From Rutpela maculata (Eukaryota; Arthropoda; Insecta; Coleoptera; Cerambycidae), in assembly GCA_936432065.2 (NCBI GenBank), contig OW386291.2, forward strand, positions 13,927,821 through 13,991,820: a DNA stretch of 64,000 bases. Reading direction: 5' to 3'. The position numbers and the translations under genes were made by a program. Positions 1 to 11,815 of the stretch are shown in pieces (within the stretch, counting starts at the first letter, position 1; each line of letters starts with the position of its first letter). The notes under the pieces are model-generated. The model was not told the DNA's origin. It saw only the letters and a list, made by a program, of their open reading frames with translations, and did not search any database.

Positions 1-605
1 ATAATTTGACTTCTGAAGGCGCCCTTTCGATTGGAAATTTAATTCTCAACAACTTTTCTATTGACGTATTTATAGGAAAAATGCATAGTTTTCGAGCAAA
101 ACTCAAAACAACAATAGGCTCATTTTATGAAAAATCGGTGAAACAATTTTTTTCCAACGAAATATTTAAGTGTCTAAATAATACCATAATTTTTTTAAAT
201 GTTTAAATTAATATTTAATAACATAAAAAATATTTTTACTTATTACGGCCGGTTTCAAAGCACGTAACGACTTAGTGTTCGCCGCGCAAAGCTCCATTTT
301 CAACATTAAATTGAAATTATTAATAATAGACATAGAGTTTCGGGAGTTCGGACTTTTTTATTTGAAATTCATTCCTCTTTAAAAATCTTCCTTTAAATTT
401 TCTTAAATATTAATAGTTTTCGAGTTATTTGCAAAAAACGAAACTCGTTATTTTTTCAATATTCATTTGTTTATAACTTTTGCAATTGTTTATATGCGGG
501 TTTGAAACTTTTGCACATTTTTCTAGGTGTTATTCCGAATCCATATTTTCACGAGTTTTATTAAGCATTAACACGGCTTTGAACTTGTGTTGTGAACTAG
601 TCTAT

Positions 606-1711
606 ATATCTCAATGCAGCGGTGGTGTATGTTTTGGTGAACAAATGCTCCTAAAAATTGTTAACAAATTTGTTTTTAATAATACTTATTTTAACTTAGC
701 TTAGCTTTAACTAACATAGAATGGATCATACATTTTGTTTTAAGAATGAATTATTTTCTTCTAATTGTTATTATCCATCCCTCCAAAAAATGATTCAATT
801 ATTTATTACTTAATTTATCCAATTTTATTTTTTAAACTGTTTATTTTTATTTAGATTAGGAATAGAATAATATCAATGATCTATTTTAATGGAAATGAAA
901 CGATCATTTTTTTTTAAATGTCATTTTTTTTTTCATTCAAAATTGAAATTAATGATCCAAAAAAAAATTTGTTGATTAATATATTTCTGTGTACACAATT
1001 TTTAAAATATGTATACAATTATAATAATTTTTAAAATAATTTCTTATGGTCTTAGAAAATAATAAATTAAAATAATTGAAATTTTGTAACTTAAAAAAAT
1101 AAGTAATGTAAATATTTGTAATTGTCAATTTTTTTGAAATTAAGAAGAAAAATTATTTCAATTGTTAATGTGGAAAAAAAATAATTTTTACTATTGCAAA
1201 TATTCATTTTTGCAAATTTTTACTTCTACATTACGGATTAGTTTATTAATTTTATCGAAAATGCATAAAAAAAACATTTTTTGCAACCTTGGTTAAAATA
1301 CGCGAATTTCGACTAATTTAAAACGATGTTTCAAACAATTATTTCCAATACTCCAATAATTCGTCTGCAAAGTTTTCTCGCAAAAAAAAATTATATTGTG
1401 TACTTTATTTTTAATTTATATCAATAATGTCAAACAAATAATTCTAAATTTAGTAGAAATCAGCAGGTATTGACAGTAATAATAATTTCTTTCATTACAA
1501 TTCAAAGATTAATTTTAAAAATATTTAGATCACGTAAACAAAATTCCACGTGTCTAATACTTATAACCAAAATGTACATAAAACGAAGCGTGTATAAGTA
1601 TATAGATTTCGCAAAACACTCTTATTATACTTGACCACAATTAAAAATGTTGTTAACAATTTGTAGGAGCATTTATTCACCAAAACATTCACAACCGCTG
1701 CATTGAGATAT
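606..1711. repeat. Inverted-repeat pair (about 61-bp arms)
   Basis: The arm at 606-666 reads almost as the reverse complement of 1651-1711. Both contain TCTCAATGCAGCGG, then TGTTTTGGTGAA and AAATGCTCCTA, then ATTGTTAACA. The 1-kb spacer has no recognisable gene. This could be the ends of an old non-autonomous DNA element or a rearranged dispersed repeat. No flanking duplication is visible. Confidence 0.5.
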
Positions 1712-2095
1712 CGGGCATCTGCATCATGTAACCAACATAACCTTAAATTTTAAGTTTTTCAAGTTTATTCTCATTTTTAATGTTTGTAAACGCATTTTTA
1801 GCTTGGAGCCGGTACTGGCTCTAAGCAAATATTTAAAAATTTGCGTAAATAATTTTTCAATATTGTTGATTAATAGAAATAGACTGCTAATTACAGGTTA
1901 GATTTCCAACCTACAAAAAGAGTCCTATTTTATTGGGACAATGTATTTAGAACTTCATAAACATTACACTGAACTAGATTTTGGTTGAAAATACGGAAAC
2001 CAGGCAGAAATTTTAATAATAGTTGCGTAGTACTCTTAAATCTTAAGAAACACATATTTTTGAGGTTAGTGGTGACGTCAAGCGCGGATGCCCTT

Positions 2096-2357
2096 ACTGC
2101 CGTCATAAGATGAAAAGCCGCATCTAGATATATGTCATAAATGAAATTCTAATAATATATGAGCATCTAAGAGTTCTGCAGTTAAAAATATGATTAATAA
2201 ATTATAAAGTACAAAAACATAAGTGCATAAAAAGCAGCTACATGATTTTCTTAATTAATATTTACTAGTTGGGAAAAAAAACAAACGCCTTTGTTACTTT
2301 CCTCGCCAACCGACAATTTACAGATGGGCTATTCTCCTTATGACTTATGACGGCAGT
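2096..2357. repeat. Short perfect inverted repeat
   Basis: ACTGCCGTCATAAG (2096-2109) is the exact reverse complement of 2344-2357. Weaker similarity continues outward on both sides through GACG- and GCGC-containing sequence, so the pair may be the terminal repeats of a roughly 300-bp non-autonomous element. No coding sequence lies between. Confidence 0.4.
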
Positions 2358-4525
2358 ATAGATGTGACGTATGCGCGTCTTGTAGGCAACGCAGCAGCTA
2401 CGAAACCATTTTATCTTTGTCGTACGCATTCTTTATTTCTTTTCAGTTATCGTGACGTCACAAGAGCAGTGTCTTACGTTTGGAAAAAAATTAAACAGGT
2501 AAATAAATTCATACCTGCTCGAAAATGATGGGTAAAAAAAAATTTCAAAAGCAAATGTTCAATTTATTAAATAATGAACAGAATGGTATAAAAAAAAATC
2601 GTTTCACCGTTCAAAGTGGTTTTAATTGAAAATAAAAAAAATTAAATTTTTATAACTTTTTTATTAACAATTAAAAAAAAAATCCATTTATCTGAAACGA
2701 ACGTTTATATTTTTCTGAGTAAATAGCAAAATTTTTTTTTAAATTTATTAACTTTTCAGCACGCTATGATTTTTTAAAGTTGTACATATCATCCCTTAAT
2801 TTCTAACCAGCCTAACTCCGTTAATTTTAGTAACACCAAAAAAAGTCTAGAGATCATTTTTATATAAAATTTCATGCTTTATAATTTTTATTTGAAACTT
2901 TTTTTACTAGCTTTTACACATTTTGAGTAATTTTGAAAAAACACTTTATTTTATTTTTTTTCACCCCTTCCCGGGGGTTCAGAAAAAAATTTCTTTCATC
3001 AATCGTGTTCTAATACATCAAAGTAAGTTATATCAAAAATTCAAGTATTTACCTCAAAATTTTGATTTGTCGACTTATTTAATTGGACTACTTATAACTA
3101 TGAAAATATCTTTGATTGTTTTGAATACAAATTCTGGAACTTTTCCAATACATTAACAAATGTATAAGGAATCCATTGGATATAGCTGAAATGTGGATAG
3201 GTGTACCTGTAATAAATACAATACAGTAAAGGCACGTAAAAATTGATGCGAACGATTCAGCGGGTATGTGTGGTGTCTGTGTATGCATTGATAATTATGT
3301 ATTTTCCCTCCATACTCACTGTTTATCCTCCTATTCACTAAGAAAAATGTTTAAAACGTGTATCAGAAAGAGAAAAAGGGTTTATTTTACTCGATAAGAA
3401 TTTTTAGAAGTTCCATAGTATGCATTTAACCGTGCGCTAGCCGCGCAGAGTGACAAGGTTATTTTACTATTTTTTTCCAGGAATGCCGTGGCTTTAGCGA
3501 AAAATTTTATTAGGATATTTTTTTGTTCAGAAACACGTGGTATCCATCTGTATTTTTTATTTTTTCCTGTCCTGACTTAATTTAAAAATTTTGAAAAAAC
3601 TGGAAAATTTTTTTTTTTTAATTTTTTATTATGTTATGCATCCGAGCGGAATGTAAACTTTTCAGGATCTTATTCTATACATTTTCACGAACTCATTAAA
3701 AAAAATATATTCAGTTTGCAACATTTTGTGGGTTTCACTATAGAAATGTTCTCTGTCGTCTGGGCTATAAAGCAACGATGTACAAAGTCAACATAATAGG
3801 AGGCAAGGCAAGTACAAAATGCATAGAAACATGCACGGTGAAGTACCAGATACAGATTTACTGAAGGAAACGCTAATATTAACAGCCACAAACTAAAAAT
3901 GTGCATAACAATAGTTGAGAGGATCATGAACAGTCAAGGAAAGGATCACGCATATTAGGAAAGAACAGCTAGATGCAAAAACACAAAAAACGGAGATTAA
4001 ACGCTAATTCACGACACAATCCGGCAACGCATCTTACAAATACCTACATTTACTCTCCTACATTCCTGTAACATGCTGGTAACAAGCATGACCCTAATCC
4101 AACCCAGCGTCGACGTTTCCCAGAGGTGGCAGCAATGCCTACCGCACGTTGGTAAATTAAATCAAATCACTTGTATAGATAAGCTAAGTTGAGTAAAAAG
4201 ACTCAACACATCGAAATATGCCGATAGCGATAGGGGAATCAGACTTAAAATTTTAAAAAATATCTCGTCCAACTAATATCAAAAATGTCATACATATTAC
4301 AAAAATGAAAATGCTCAAATCTTAATAATTTTAATGTGGATCCGGATATCCGCCCTCTGCGTAAGAGATTTTCCTCATTTTCTTCGAGTTCACATCTCCG
4401 TGTCTCCTCAGGCAGTCAACTAATACTCGTCGTAAAATAGATATTCCAATATGAAAAGGACATTTGATTAGAAAAGCAAATTCAGCGATAAACTGGCGGC
4501 GGTGCCGGTGCCGGCGAAATCAATC

Positions 4526-5343
4526 GACATTTCAAGTATGTGTAATCTTCTCAACTTCTATCGATGAGTTTGAGTAAAAAAAATGCATGAGAAATATTAG
4601 ATATTATTTGTTGGTTCATATACTTAATAAAGTACATATTTGAAATAAAATTGACTTAAGAGTTTGTTTGTAGGTTTATATGTTTTACAGCATTGTTTTC
4701 AAGAAGAAAATATTACAGATCTAAATTTTACGGAAGCGTGTTGAGGCCACGACGAAAAAAATTGGAATTACAATTAGCAACTTCCTATCTGTGTAAACTT
4801 GTTTTCAAAAAATAGTACAACTCTTAGATAAGAAAATGGCCTTTTTTAGTTGTTTAAATTGTTCTCTTAGCAGTAAATTATAGAAATTAACTTAATGGAA
4901 ATATATATGTCAGTCAGCTGTAATTCGTAAGTTGACACTATGCTGATAAAAATTTTGAAAAACTCTAGGAATAGATTAAAAATAGAACCCGCACATCAAA
5001 GGGAGATTAGATGAGATTACTAATTTTATTAGTAATATTGGTTGTTTTATATTAAGTAATAACTACATAAATAAACAGTCTTATTTTTAATAGAATTACC
5101 TTTTAAATATAACATTTTGAATAAAAATTTATATTATTCAAAATCAGAAATACGAGTGATGGGGTTGACAATTTTTTGAAACCCAAATTTAAAATTTTTT
5201 TGAAAAATGTGAAATTTAAGGCTTTTCGATTAAAAAATATGCCTGGGGATTTTCGAGGTTATTAATTACGAATACATTGTCAAAAAAAAAAGATTTTCTG
5301 AAGTCAAAATTAAAAAAAAAATGCCGACTAAAATATGGAGGAT
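4526..5343. repeat. Tandem duplication, unit 1 (818 bp)
   Basis: This unit begins GACATTTCAAGT and ends AAAATATGGAGGAT, and is followed directly by a second copy. The two copies agree over their whole length apart from scattered substitutions and small indels in A runs. The unit is AT-rich with no credible reading frame. Confidence 0.95.
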
Positions 5344-6167
5344 GACATTTCAAGTGTGTGTAATCTTCTCAACTTCTATCGATGAGTTTGAGTAAAAAAA
5401 ATGAATGAGAAATATTAGGCATTTGGTATTTGTTGGTTCATATACTTAATAAAGTACATATTTGAAATAAAATTGACTTAAAGAGTTTGTTTGTAGGTTT
5501 ATATGTTTTACAGCATTGTTTTCAAGAAGAAAATATTACAGATCTAAATTTTACGGAAGCGTGTTGAGGCTACGACGAAAAAAAAATTGGAATTACAATT
5601 AGCAACTTCCTATCTGTGTAAACTTGTTTTCAAAAAGTAGTACAACTCTTAGATAAGAAAATGGCCTTTTTTAGTTGTTTAAATTGTTCTTTTAGCAGTA
5701 AATTATAGAAATTAACTTAATGGAAATATATATGTCAGTCAGCTGTAATTCGTAAGTTGACACTATGTTGATAAAAATTTTGAAAAACTCTAGAAATAGA
5801 TTAAAAATAGAACCGGCACATCAAAGGGAGATTAGATGAGATTACTAATTTTATTAGTAATATTGGTTGTTTTATATTAAGTAATAACTACATAAATAAA
5901 CAGTCTTATTTTTAATAGAATTACCTTTTAAATATAACATTTTGAATAAAAATTTATACTATTCAAAATCAGAAATACGAGTGATGGGGTTGACAATTTT
6001 TTGAAACCCAAATTTAAATTTTTTTTGAAAAATGTGAAATTTAAGGCTTTTCGATTAAAAAATATGCCTGGGGATTTTCGAGGTTATTAATTACGAATAC
6101 ATTGTCAAAAAAAAAGATTTTCTGAAGTCAAAATTAAAAAAAAAATGGCGACTAAAATATGGAGGAT
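5344..6167. repeat. Tandem duplication, unit 2 (about 824 bp)
   Basis: Direct head-to-tail copy of 4526-5343. Visible differences include CAAGTATGTG versus CAAGTGTGTG near the start, a few single-base changes such as CTATGCTGAT versus CTATGTTGAT, and indels in A or T runs. The high identity points to a fairly recent local duplication. Confidence 0.95.
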
Positions 6168-6923
6168 GTAATTTTCTTCTAAAGCAAGCGTTTTAAAAGG
6201 ACAAAAAAATTGAGCAACTAAGCGATGCTATATATGAACAAAAAACAGCATTTTTGAAAAAAAAATTAATTACAATAACAAAATGGCGACTTTTGTAAAA
6301 GAAAATGTGAAAACGCACATTGCTTCAGGCACCTTCTTTATTTTTAATGATACGAAAGCAAACAAAAAATCATTTAAAATTCCCATTAATTATCTTTAAT
6401 TCTGTTTCCTAGACATTTTGATGGAAGCTTTATAGTTTCTAAGATACTCTACATTTAAACTAAATACTTTATCTTATAATCTTTCAGATGCTATCTACAA
6501 ACTTAAATGTCTCCGAAACTATTAATCCTACGCAAATATTAGAGTAAAACAAATTAATTCTCAGTTTACAAGCTTTATTTTTTATATGTATAATGTATTC
6601 GCTTAAACCAATATTTATTGAGATATTTGCAAAGAAAAAAAAATACGTTTTTTTCGAAAATCCGTTTATAGTTTAAAATGCATTTTTTTCTGAAGCAAGT
6701 GCTGTAAACGGACGAAAAATTTTGAGCGTCTGTACGTTAACGAAAAACAGTATATGATAATATATTTTTTTAATTACTGACTATTTACGTTATTAAAAAA
6801 TTGTGAAGAGGCACATTATTTCTGTCATACCTTGTTTGTTTTTCTATGCTATAGAAATAGATAAAAAAGTAATTTGAAAGCATAATAATTAATAGTCTTT
6901 CATTTTGACAGTTAATATTTTTG
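6168..6923. other. Non-coding DNA between duplication and retroelement
   Basis: AT-rich DNA with no gene. Two degenerate related segments (near 6180 and near 6680) share a pattern of AAGCAAG, a run of A, GGAC, AAAAAATT, GAGC. They look like an older, diverged internal repeat. Nothing else is visible. Confidence 0.5.
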
Positions 6924-6941
6924 AAATAAGTGCCATAGCTT

Positions 6942-7542
6942 TTTTTTTTGGCAAGAAGGGGAAAAGAAATAGGTCTGAGTGTCAGCCTCCAACTGACTAA
7001 AACCCTGCCTCTTAGGGCTCGTCTGTATAGAATACTCCGAGGGCACTGCAGCCTCCTGGGCTTATTGTGCTCGCCCTGTTTTTTAGTTCTTAGTTTACAC
7101 TGTCCACTGACAAGGTGATACAGGTCTGAAAATGGACGAGTCTTGATGGTTTCCGGGTCTGTTTGTGTTTGCCCGTAAATATTATACCTTCTGCGGACCA
7201 ATGCCTCGCAGTCATGTATAATATGTTCTACAGTTTCTGGTACCTTACCGCACAGTCTGCAGTTAAGGTCGCCAGCAAACTTTCCAATTAGATGCAGGTA
7301 CTTCTTAACGGGAAAGTGTCCCGTCAGAAGACCTGAACTCAACTGAATCTTGTTCCTTGTGAGCAGTTCTTCAGTTTGTTTTGAACATGGTCCATTGATA
7401 AGTGTGATGTCGATTTCCTGGAATATTTCTCCAGTAGTGGTTGTGTTGGCTCTCGACCCAGTCTTTAATTACCCTTCTGGCTGAGCCTTTTGTGATACCC
7501 GGGTACTGGGCCATAGAATATGTTCGCTGCTCCTTGTCTAGC
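6942..7542 (-). mobile_element. 5'-truncated non-LTR retrotransposon with 18-bp TSD
   Basis: The element lies on the minus strand. Its 3' end is marked by a poly(A) run, read as T9 at 6941-6949. The target duplication aaataagtgccatagctt is perfect: 6924-6941 on one side and 7543-7560 on the other. The 601-bp body covers only the end of the polymerase protein and a short 3' tail. Together the target duplication, A tail and 5' truncation show target-primed reverse transcription. Confidence 0.93.
6953..7535 (-). pseudogene. C-terminal part of a Jockey/I-like retrotransposon polyprotein
   Basis: Minus-strand reading gives the tail region of an arthropod non-LTR ORF2. A segment like GITKGSARRVIKDWVES (end of an RNase H-like region) is followed by LLTGHFPVKKYLHLIGK and then the cysteine-histidine cluster CRLCGKVPETVEHIIHDC. 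This cluster is typical of the C terminus of Jockey- and I-type elements. A one-base frameshift near 7370 separates the upstream part from the Cys-His part. The frame then runs past the element's A tail into host DNA, so only the part inside the target duplications is element-derived. No RT palm motifs are present because the copy is 5'-truncated. The exact clade is uncertain. Confidence 0.8.
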
Positions 7543-7560
7543 AAATAAGTGCCATAGCTT

Positions 7561-7939
7561 ACGAGATATTCAACATTTTAACTAAGTACTTCGTCTTCAC
7601 ACTTTCCATTAACCATTAATTTTACAGAAATTAGAAAAATACGAAATTCATCTACGATTTAGTAGGTTTCTTATTTGTCTCTAGTATGTTTTTGCTCAAT
7701 GTAATACTTTTCGAGTTATTTGACAAAGACCGTATTGAAATACCTCCTTTTTCAAGGTAATGTCCCAATTTTCAAATCTTTATGACTTAAAAACTATCAA
7801 TTTAAATGAAAAGTTACACCGAACCTTTTCTTCTCAAAATTAGATTTTCTTATAGATACAACGTTCTTGTGTTTTTTTTAGTTGCCAACCCCTGTCAAGG
7901 GGTGACAACCATCCCCTACAAATTAGCCCCAGCTAGATG
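7561..7939. other. Non-coding DNA
   Basis: AT-rich DNA with one small mixed patch (CCCCTGTCAAGGGG, near 7890-7903). It carries the left target duplication of the next SINE at its right edge. No gene is seen. Confidence 0.5.
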
Positions 7940-8304
7940 ATCTCTGATTTTTTTTTAATCTATTTATTTAACGTCGGCCTATTTCCGCTACCAGGGCCTA
8001 TCACCGACGCCAGGAGACGAGCTACCCCCAACCTGAAAATTTTGCCGAACCTCTTCTCGTAAGAAGAGTAGGGATCTTTTACTTGCCTAACATTTAATAG
8101 ACCGCCTGCTTTACATCCCCTCCGAAGGATGGTATATCCACTACGTAATCCTCGTCTTGAAATTACATAGCTTCCGCGTATACACTGATATACAAGCCGC
8201 TAGAAGATGGGACGAGATGGCTGTGTTTCCCAAGATGAGTGGGTCACCCAAGTACTAACCGCGCTGCACGTTGCTTCACTTCAAGTATCGAGGATACATA
8301 CACA

Positions 8305-9449
8305 ACAACAACAACAATAACAATTTATTAAACATTTTTATATACATTTATGCGCCTCGCCGGAACCTGTCCCGGAGCCAGCCAGACAACCACGGCGCTG
8401 AGTGCCGTGGTGATTGCAGACCTGGGCGAGGCAGGTCCGGTTTGGCTTAACGACGGATGTCTTATAAGTTAGTACTCCTGTCTGTCACAGGCAGACTTAA
8501 AAACTAAAATAAAATTAAAAATGTGTCCACACGGACCTAAAGCTAATTAAAAGAAAATTGTAAAAAATTATCACTCACTAGGCAAAGCACTTATTTAATT
8601 TTGGTTGTTGGCACGGGAAAACAGAACTCAACGAAAAAACCCGTTTGAAGTAATTCCACCCTGGTGGTCTTCCTGCCGCCAGGAAAATGTCGTGGAACTT
8701 TAAAAAGATATGGTAAGAAATATTTTGGTTTTTAAGAATTTATAAGTCAAGATGGAATTTAGAAACAAAAAAGGACAAAAGAACAAAAAGGATAGAACAG
8801 ATAGAGAAGGTTGGTTATAGGTTTTAGTAAAGATTAAAGGTGGAGAAATAAGAAGTTGTCGTATAGGAAAGTATGGCTAGAGAGGTTGCCGGAAAATAGG
8901 CAACGCCTGGTATGGTAGGGGGTGTCGGATATCGAAAAGGATTGCATTATGCTGTCTGATTCGGGTTATGTTGCGGGTTAACGGACTATCGCCCAGTTTG
9001 AATTCGTAGAATTTTTGAGAAATTTCCTGGACGTAGTCCGTTAGTGGGGGGGTTATGTCGTGGCAACGATCATATAAATCTCTGAGGGAGGTGTATCTGT
9101 CCGAACCAGAGATGAGGCGCATAAATTTATGTTCGAGAACTCGAAGTTTTCTCATTGTTGTGGCCGGTATGCTGCACCACACCGGCGCCGCGTATGTGAT
9201 GGCCGGCCTGATCCCCATCGTGTACAACAATTTTTTATTTGTCCTATTGAGTCCGCTACCCCTTGCCAGGAGCGGATACAGACTCCTGGACATGGCGTAG
9301 ACCTTGCGTACTGTGTCGATAACGTGGGTGTTGAACGTCAGTCGTTTGTCCAAGTTAACCCCCAGATACTTCACGCACTGTTTGATTGGAATTTCCTGAC
9401 CCCTGATCGAGGTTGGTGTTAATATTCGATTCTCTGTGAACCGGCGCGT
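8305..9449 (-). mobile_element. Jockey-like non-LTR element, copy 1, inside the SINE
   Basis: A 1,145-bp 5'-truncated copy flanked by gatacatacaca at 8293-8304 and 9450-9461. The 3' end on the minus strand runs into a TTG-type simple repeat tail (complement of ACAACAACAACA, 8305 onward) rather than poly(A). The 3' untranslated region is shared with copies at 26-27 kb, 41-42 kb and 43-44 kb, including a block that reads GAAGACCACCAGGGTGG. The insertion lies in the 5S-like head of the SINE. Confidence 0.92.
8877..9449 (-). pseudogene. Jockey-like reverse transcriptase, C-terminal third
   Basis: This uninterrupted frame covers the end of an RT protein. It starts after a 5' truncation, passes VKYLGVNLDKRLTF (the conserved post-palm motif of Jockey-type RTs) and continues through NKKLLYTMGIRPAITYAAPVW and the thumb region to a stop at 8877. 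There is no RNase H domain, as expected for the Jockey clade. The first eight residues of the open frame come from the surrounding SINE. Endonuclease, RT palm motifs and the YADD box are missing, so the copy is dead. It is very similar to the frame at 26084-26615. Confidence 0.88.
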
Positions 9450-9498
9450 GATACATACACAGTGAAGACGCATCTACGCTCGCCACATCTCTGATTTT

Positions 9499-9983
9499 AA
9501 ACAAGTAAATATAACAAACTTAAAAAAAAACATCAAAATCGGTTCTGTTTTTGAGAAGTAGAAACCTTAATTGACTCGGCTAGTATGTGAGTAGTCATTT
9601 CATCACCTTGGAGTTAATACTGTTGTATATATTACCTTTTTTTTTAAGTTATTGCAAAAAATAATTGTTTCCCCTCGATAAAAATTGTATTTTTGGTTTC
9701 CTACATCTTAGGGTAATATGTATATTTTTGAAACTTTGTAAGGGTAAAGGTTAGGCTACATATAACTTTGTTATACTGATGACTGGAAATCGAAAAAAAT
9801 GCGACATACAATAGTATAACTCCAGGGTGACGATTTCTATTCTTTTGGAACATAAGAAAGTGTTTAAATATGAAACTCTACTAAAATTATTGAAAATGAA
9901 TCAATTATTTCTGAAAAAATTGTATGAACATTATAAGACAAAATTAGTAAGCATAGCATCACTAGCACTTATATAGGTAAGTA
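9499..9983. other. Non-coding AT-rich DNA
   Basis: No gene, repeat or domain was recognised between the SINE and the mariner element. A TA dinucleotide at 9984-9985 forms the left target site of the mariner. Confidence 0.5.
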
Positions 9984-9985
9984 TA

Positions 9986-10284
9986 CAGTGTGTGCCAGGA
10001 TAGATGTAACAAGAGGTGAATGGACCAAAAATATTGGAATTTTGGAATGGTATTTGGGGATTGAGTCCTGCTTGTTGTAAAACTAAACTATACCAAAAAT
10101 GACTTGATTTGGTGTTCTACAGGGTGTTTTATAAGCAAAGTTGTAAAAATCACCACTAATAAAGTACCTTTATTTTTCAAAATATGAAAAAATTCCACTA
10201 AGAAAAGTTATTTAGAATGAAATTTTATACCACTGTACCAAATTTCAGGAATTTAAAATTATTTTTTTGAAACTTCCCATTTTT
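9986..10284 (+). repeat. Left terminal inverted repeat of the mariner
   Basis: It pairs with 11816-12115. Both arms carry GGATAGATGTAACAAGAGGTG, AATGGACC, CCAAAAATGACTTGATTTGG and the inner boundary GAAACTTCCCATTTTT. Differences between the arms are scattered and few. Confidence 0.92.
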
Positions 10285-10553
10285 GGCGAATTAAGAGTTG
10301 AATTCATATTTAAAGTTGTGTAGGAGCAAATGTTAATCATCTCAAAAAGGAGGCTATTGGTAAATAAAAAATTGAATATACGAGATATAAGAAGGCATAA
10401 TGTTAATAGAACTAATTGTAAAACAAGAAACAATTACTAACAGAAGATTAATGAGGTTTAAAAATTATAACAATTAATAAATACCAAAAACATGACAGAT
10501 TCACAAATAAATTAATTATTGACCAATGCAAAACAATGTTTACAATTTTTTTA

Positions 10554-11598
10554 TTATTCGACGTAGCTACCACCCACATCCACACATATTTCGATCCTTC
10601 GCCTGAAGTCCTTAAAACTGTTTCGAATATGATCTAACGGTATGGAGTTTACGGCATTTGTAATTCTCTGCTTCAATACTGCTACATCGTTAGGACATGG
10701 TTCAGCGTAAACCAACTGCTTGAGGCGACCCCATAAAAAGAAATCCAATATTGATAGGTCTGGGGATCTCGCCGGCTATTTGATCGGTCCATTCCTGGCA
10801 ATCCAATTTTCTCCAAAATTTAAATTCAACCACCGATTAACCATTTCTGTGGAGTGGCCAGGGCAATCATCATGTTGAAAATGAACTAAAGGCATATCTC
10901 TTAAAATATTTAAATGTTCTTCAGAAAATCTTTCAAGAAGCTGTAAATAAGTGTGCTGGTTTAACCTTCCCTCAATAAAATAAGGTCCAATAACTCCAAC
11001 GTGATAAGAAACGTCACACCACACATTCATTTTTTTATAATATTGTCTTCTACAATGAATTCTAAAATTTGAATTTTCAGAAGCCCAAAACCGACAATTC
11101 TGAGATGAAACAACACCATTGGTTGTGAATGTGGATTCATCTGAGAAAATTATGAAATGATGAAAAATTCTCTCTTTTCTCCAATGGTCAAATAAAAATC
11201 CAACCTACGGCCGTTATCTCCCTCTTCAAGCGTATGTTTATAATTTGCTTTATATGCCCTAATTTTCTTTGCTTTGTAAATTCTTTGGAGTTCAGACTTG
11301 CTAATATTAATAAGAGCTGACCTCTCTCTTAGTGGCATCCTAGGATTTTCTATAACAGAGGCATGAGCTATAATAGCCCCAACAGTGTCTTCATCATATG
11401 CTTTTATTTTTCTTTTCATGTTAAGAACACTACCAGTAGCCAGAAACTAATTATTCTCATAGCCTGAATACGTGACAAAGCAGTGTTTGGAAATTTCAAA
11501 TTAAATTGGCTTACCACTTCTCTTAGCGAGTTCTCACCGCCAATTCTGTAGCATTGCACAATATAAATTTTTTCACGCACTGTAAGTACCATTTTCAC
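10554..11598 (-). pseudogene. Mariner transposase (DD41D-type), broken
   Basis: Minus-strand pieces read in order. First is a helix-turn-helix N terminus (VREKIYIVQCYRIGGENS, 11598-11419), then a second DNA-binding segment (RRLDFYL end at about 11180). The first catalytic Asp follows in FSDESTF (near 11140), then NVWCDVSYH and VIGPYFIEG, the second Asp in FQHDDCPGH, and the third in SPDLSILDFFLWG. Counting through the gap, 41 residues separate the second Asp from the Asp of LDFF, which fits the DD41D group. At least two frameshifts and an in-frame TAG in the PIK-PARSPD segment (about 10773-10775) disable it. The C terminus ends normally near 10554. Confidence 0.88.
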
Positions 11599-11815
11599 TT
11601 AATTTCTTATGCTTGGTTTGTTAATTTGAAACAGAAATTAAGGATAATATTGACTACGTTTGACAGATATGTCAATAATAAATGATAAATGTGTATCCAC
11701 TGCTTTTCTCATAGCCTACTTTTAGCTTGTGCATAACGTTAAATATTAATTCACAAAAAAATAATTTCTATGCAGTTTTAATTGAATGGTTCAAAATAAA
11801 ATACTGATTTATTGA

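Larger units (their letters stand above)
1..4525. other. Gene-free AT-rich DNA
   Basis: Strongly AT-rich sequence with many A and T runs. Short open frames here have no recognisable domains, and their composition matches the surrounding non-coding DNA, so none is called. Two inverted-repeat pairs are listed separately. A small GC-rich patch (GGCGGCGGTGCCGGTGCCGG) lies at about 4496-4515, just before the tandem duplication. Nothing else is supported. Confidence 0.6.
7952..9486 (-). mobile_element. 5S rRNA-derived SINE, split by a Jockey-like insertion
   Basis: On the minus strand the head contains GCGCGGTTAGTACTT (complement of 8250-8264), which matches the internal promoter block of arthropod 5S rRNA. 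It is preceded by AAGCAACGTGCAGC and followed by TTGGGTGACC and CTTGGGAAACAC, as in 5S. A non-5S body of about 250 bp follows and ends in an A-rich tail. The SINE sits between two perfect copies of atctctgatttt (7940-7951 and 9487-9498). It occupies 7952-8304 plus 9462-9486, about 377 bp once the inserted element is removed. It is not a 5S gene, because the second half of 5S is replaced by unrelated sequence. Confidence 0.85.

Noticed and set aside
1..4525. Several 60-80 codon frames as small genes
   Set aside because: Low-complexity AT-rich translations without domains or start context, as expected by chance.
8230..8300. A 5S rRNA gene on the minus strand
   Set aside because: Only the internal promoter part matches. 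The sequence then leaves 5S, has an A-rich tail and is flanked by a target duplication, so it is a SINE.
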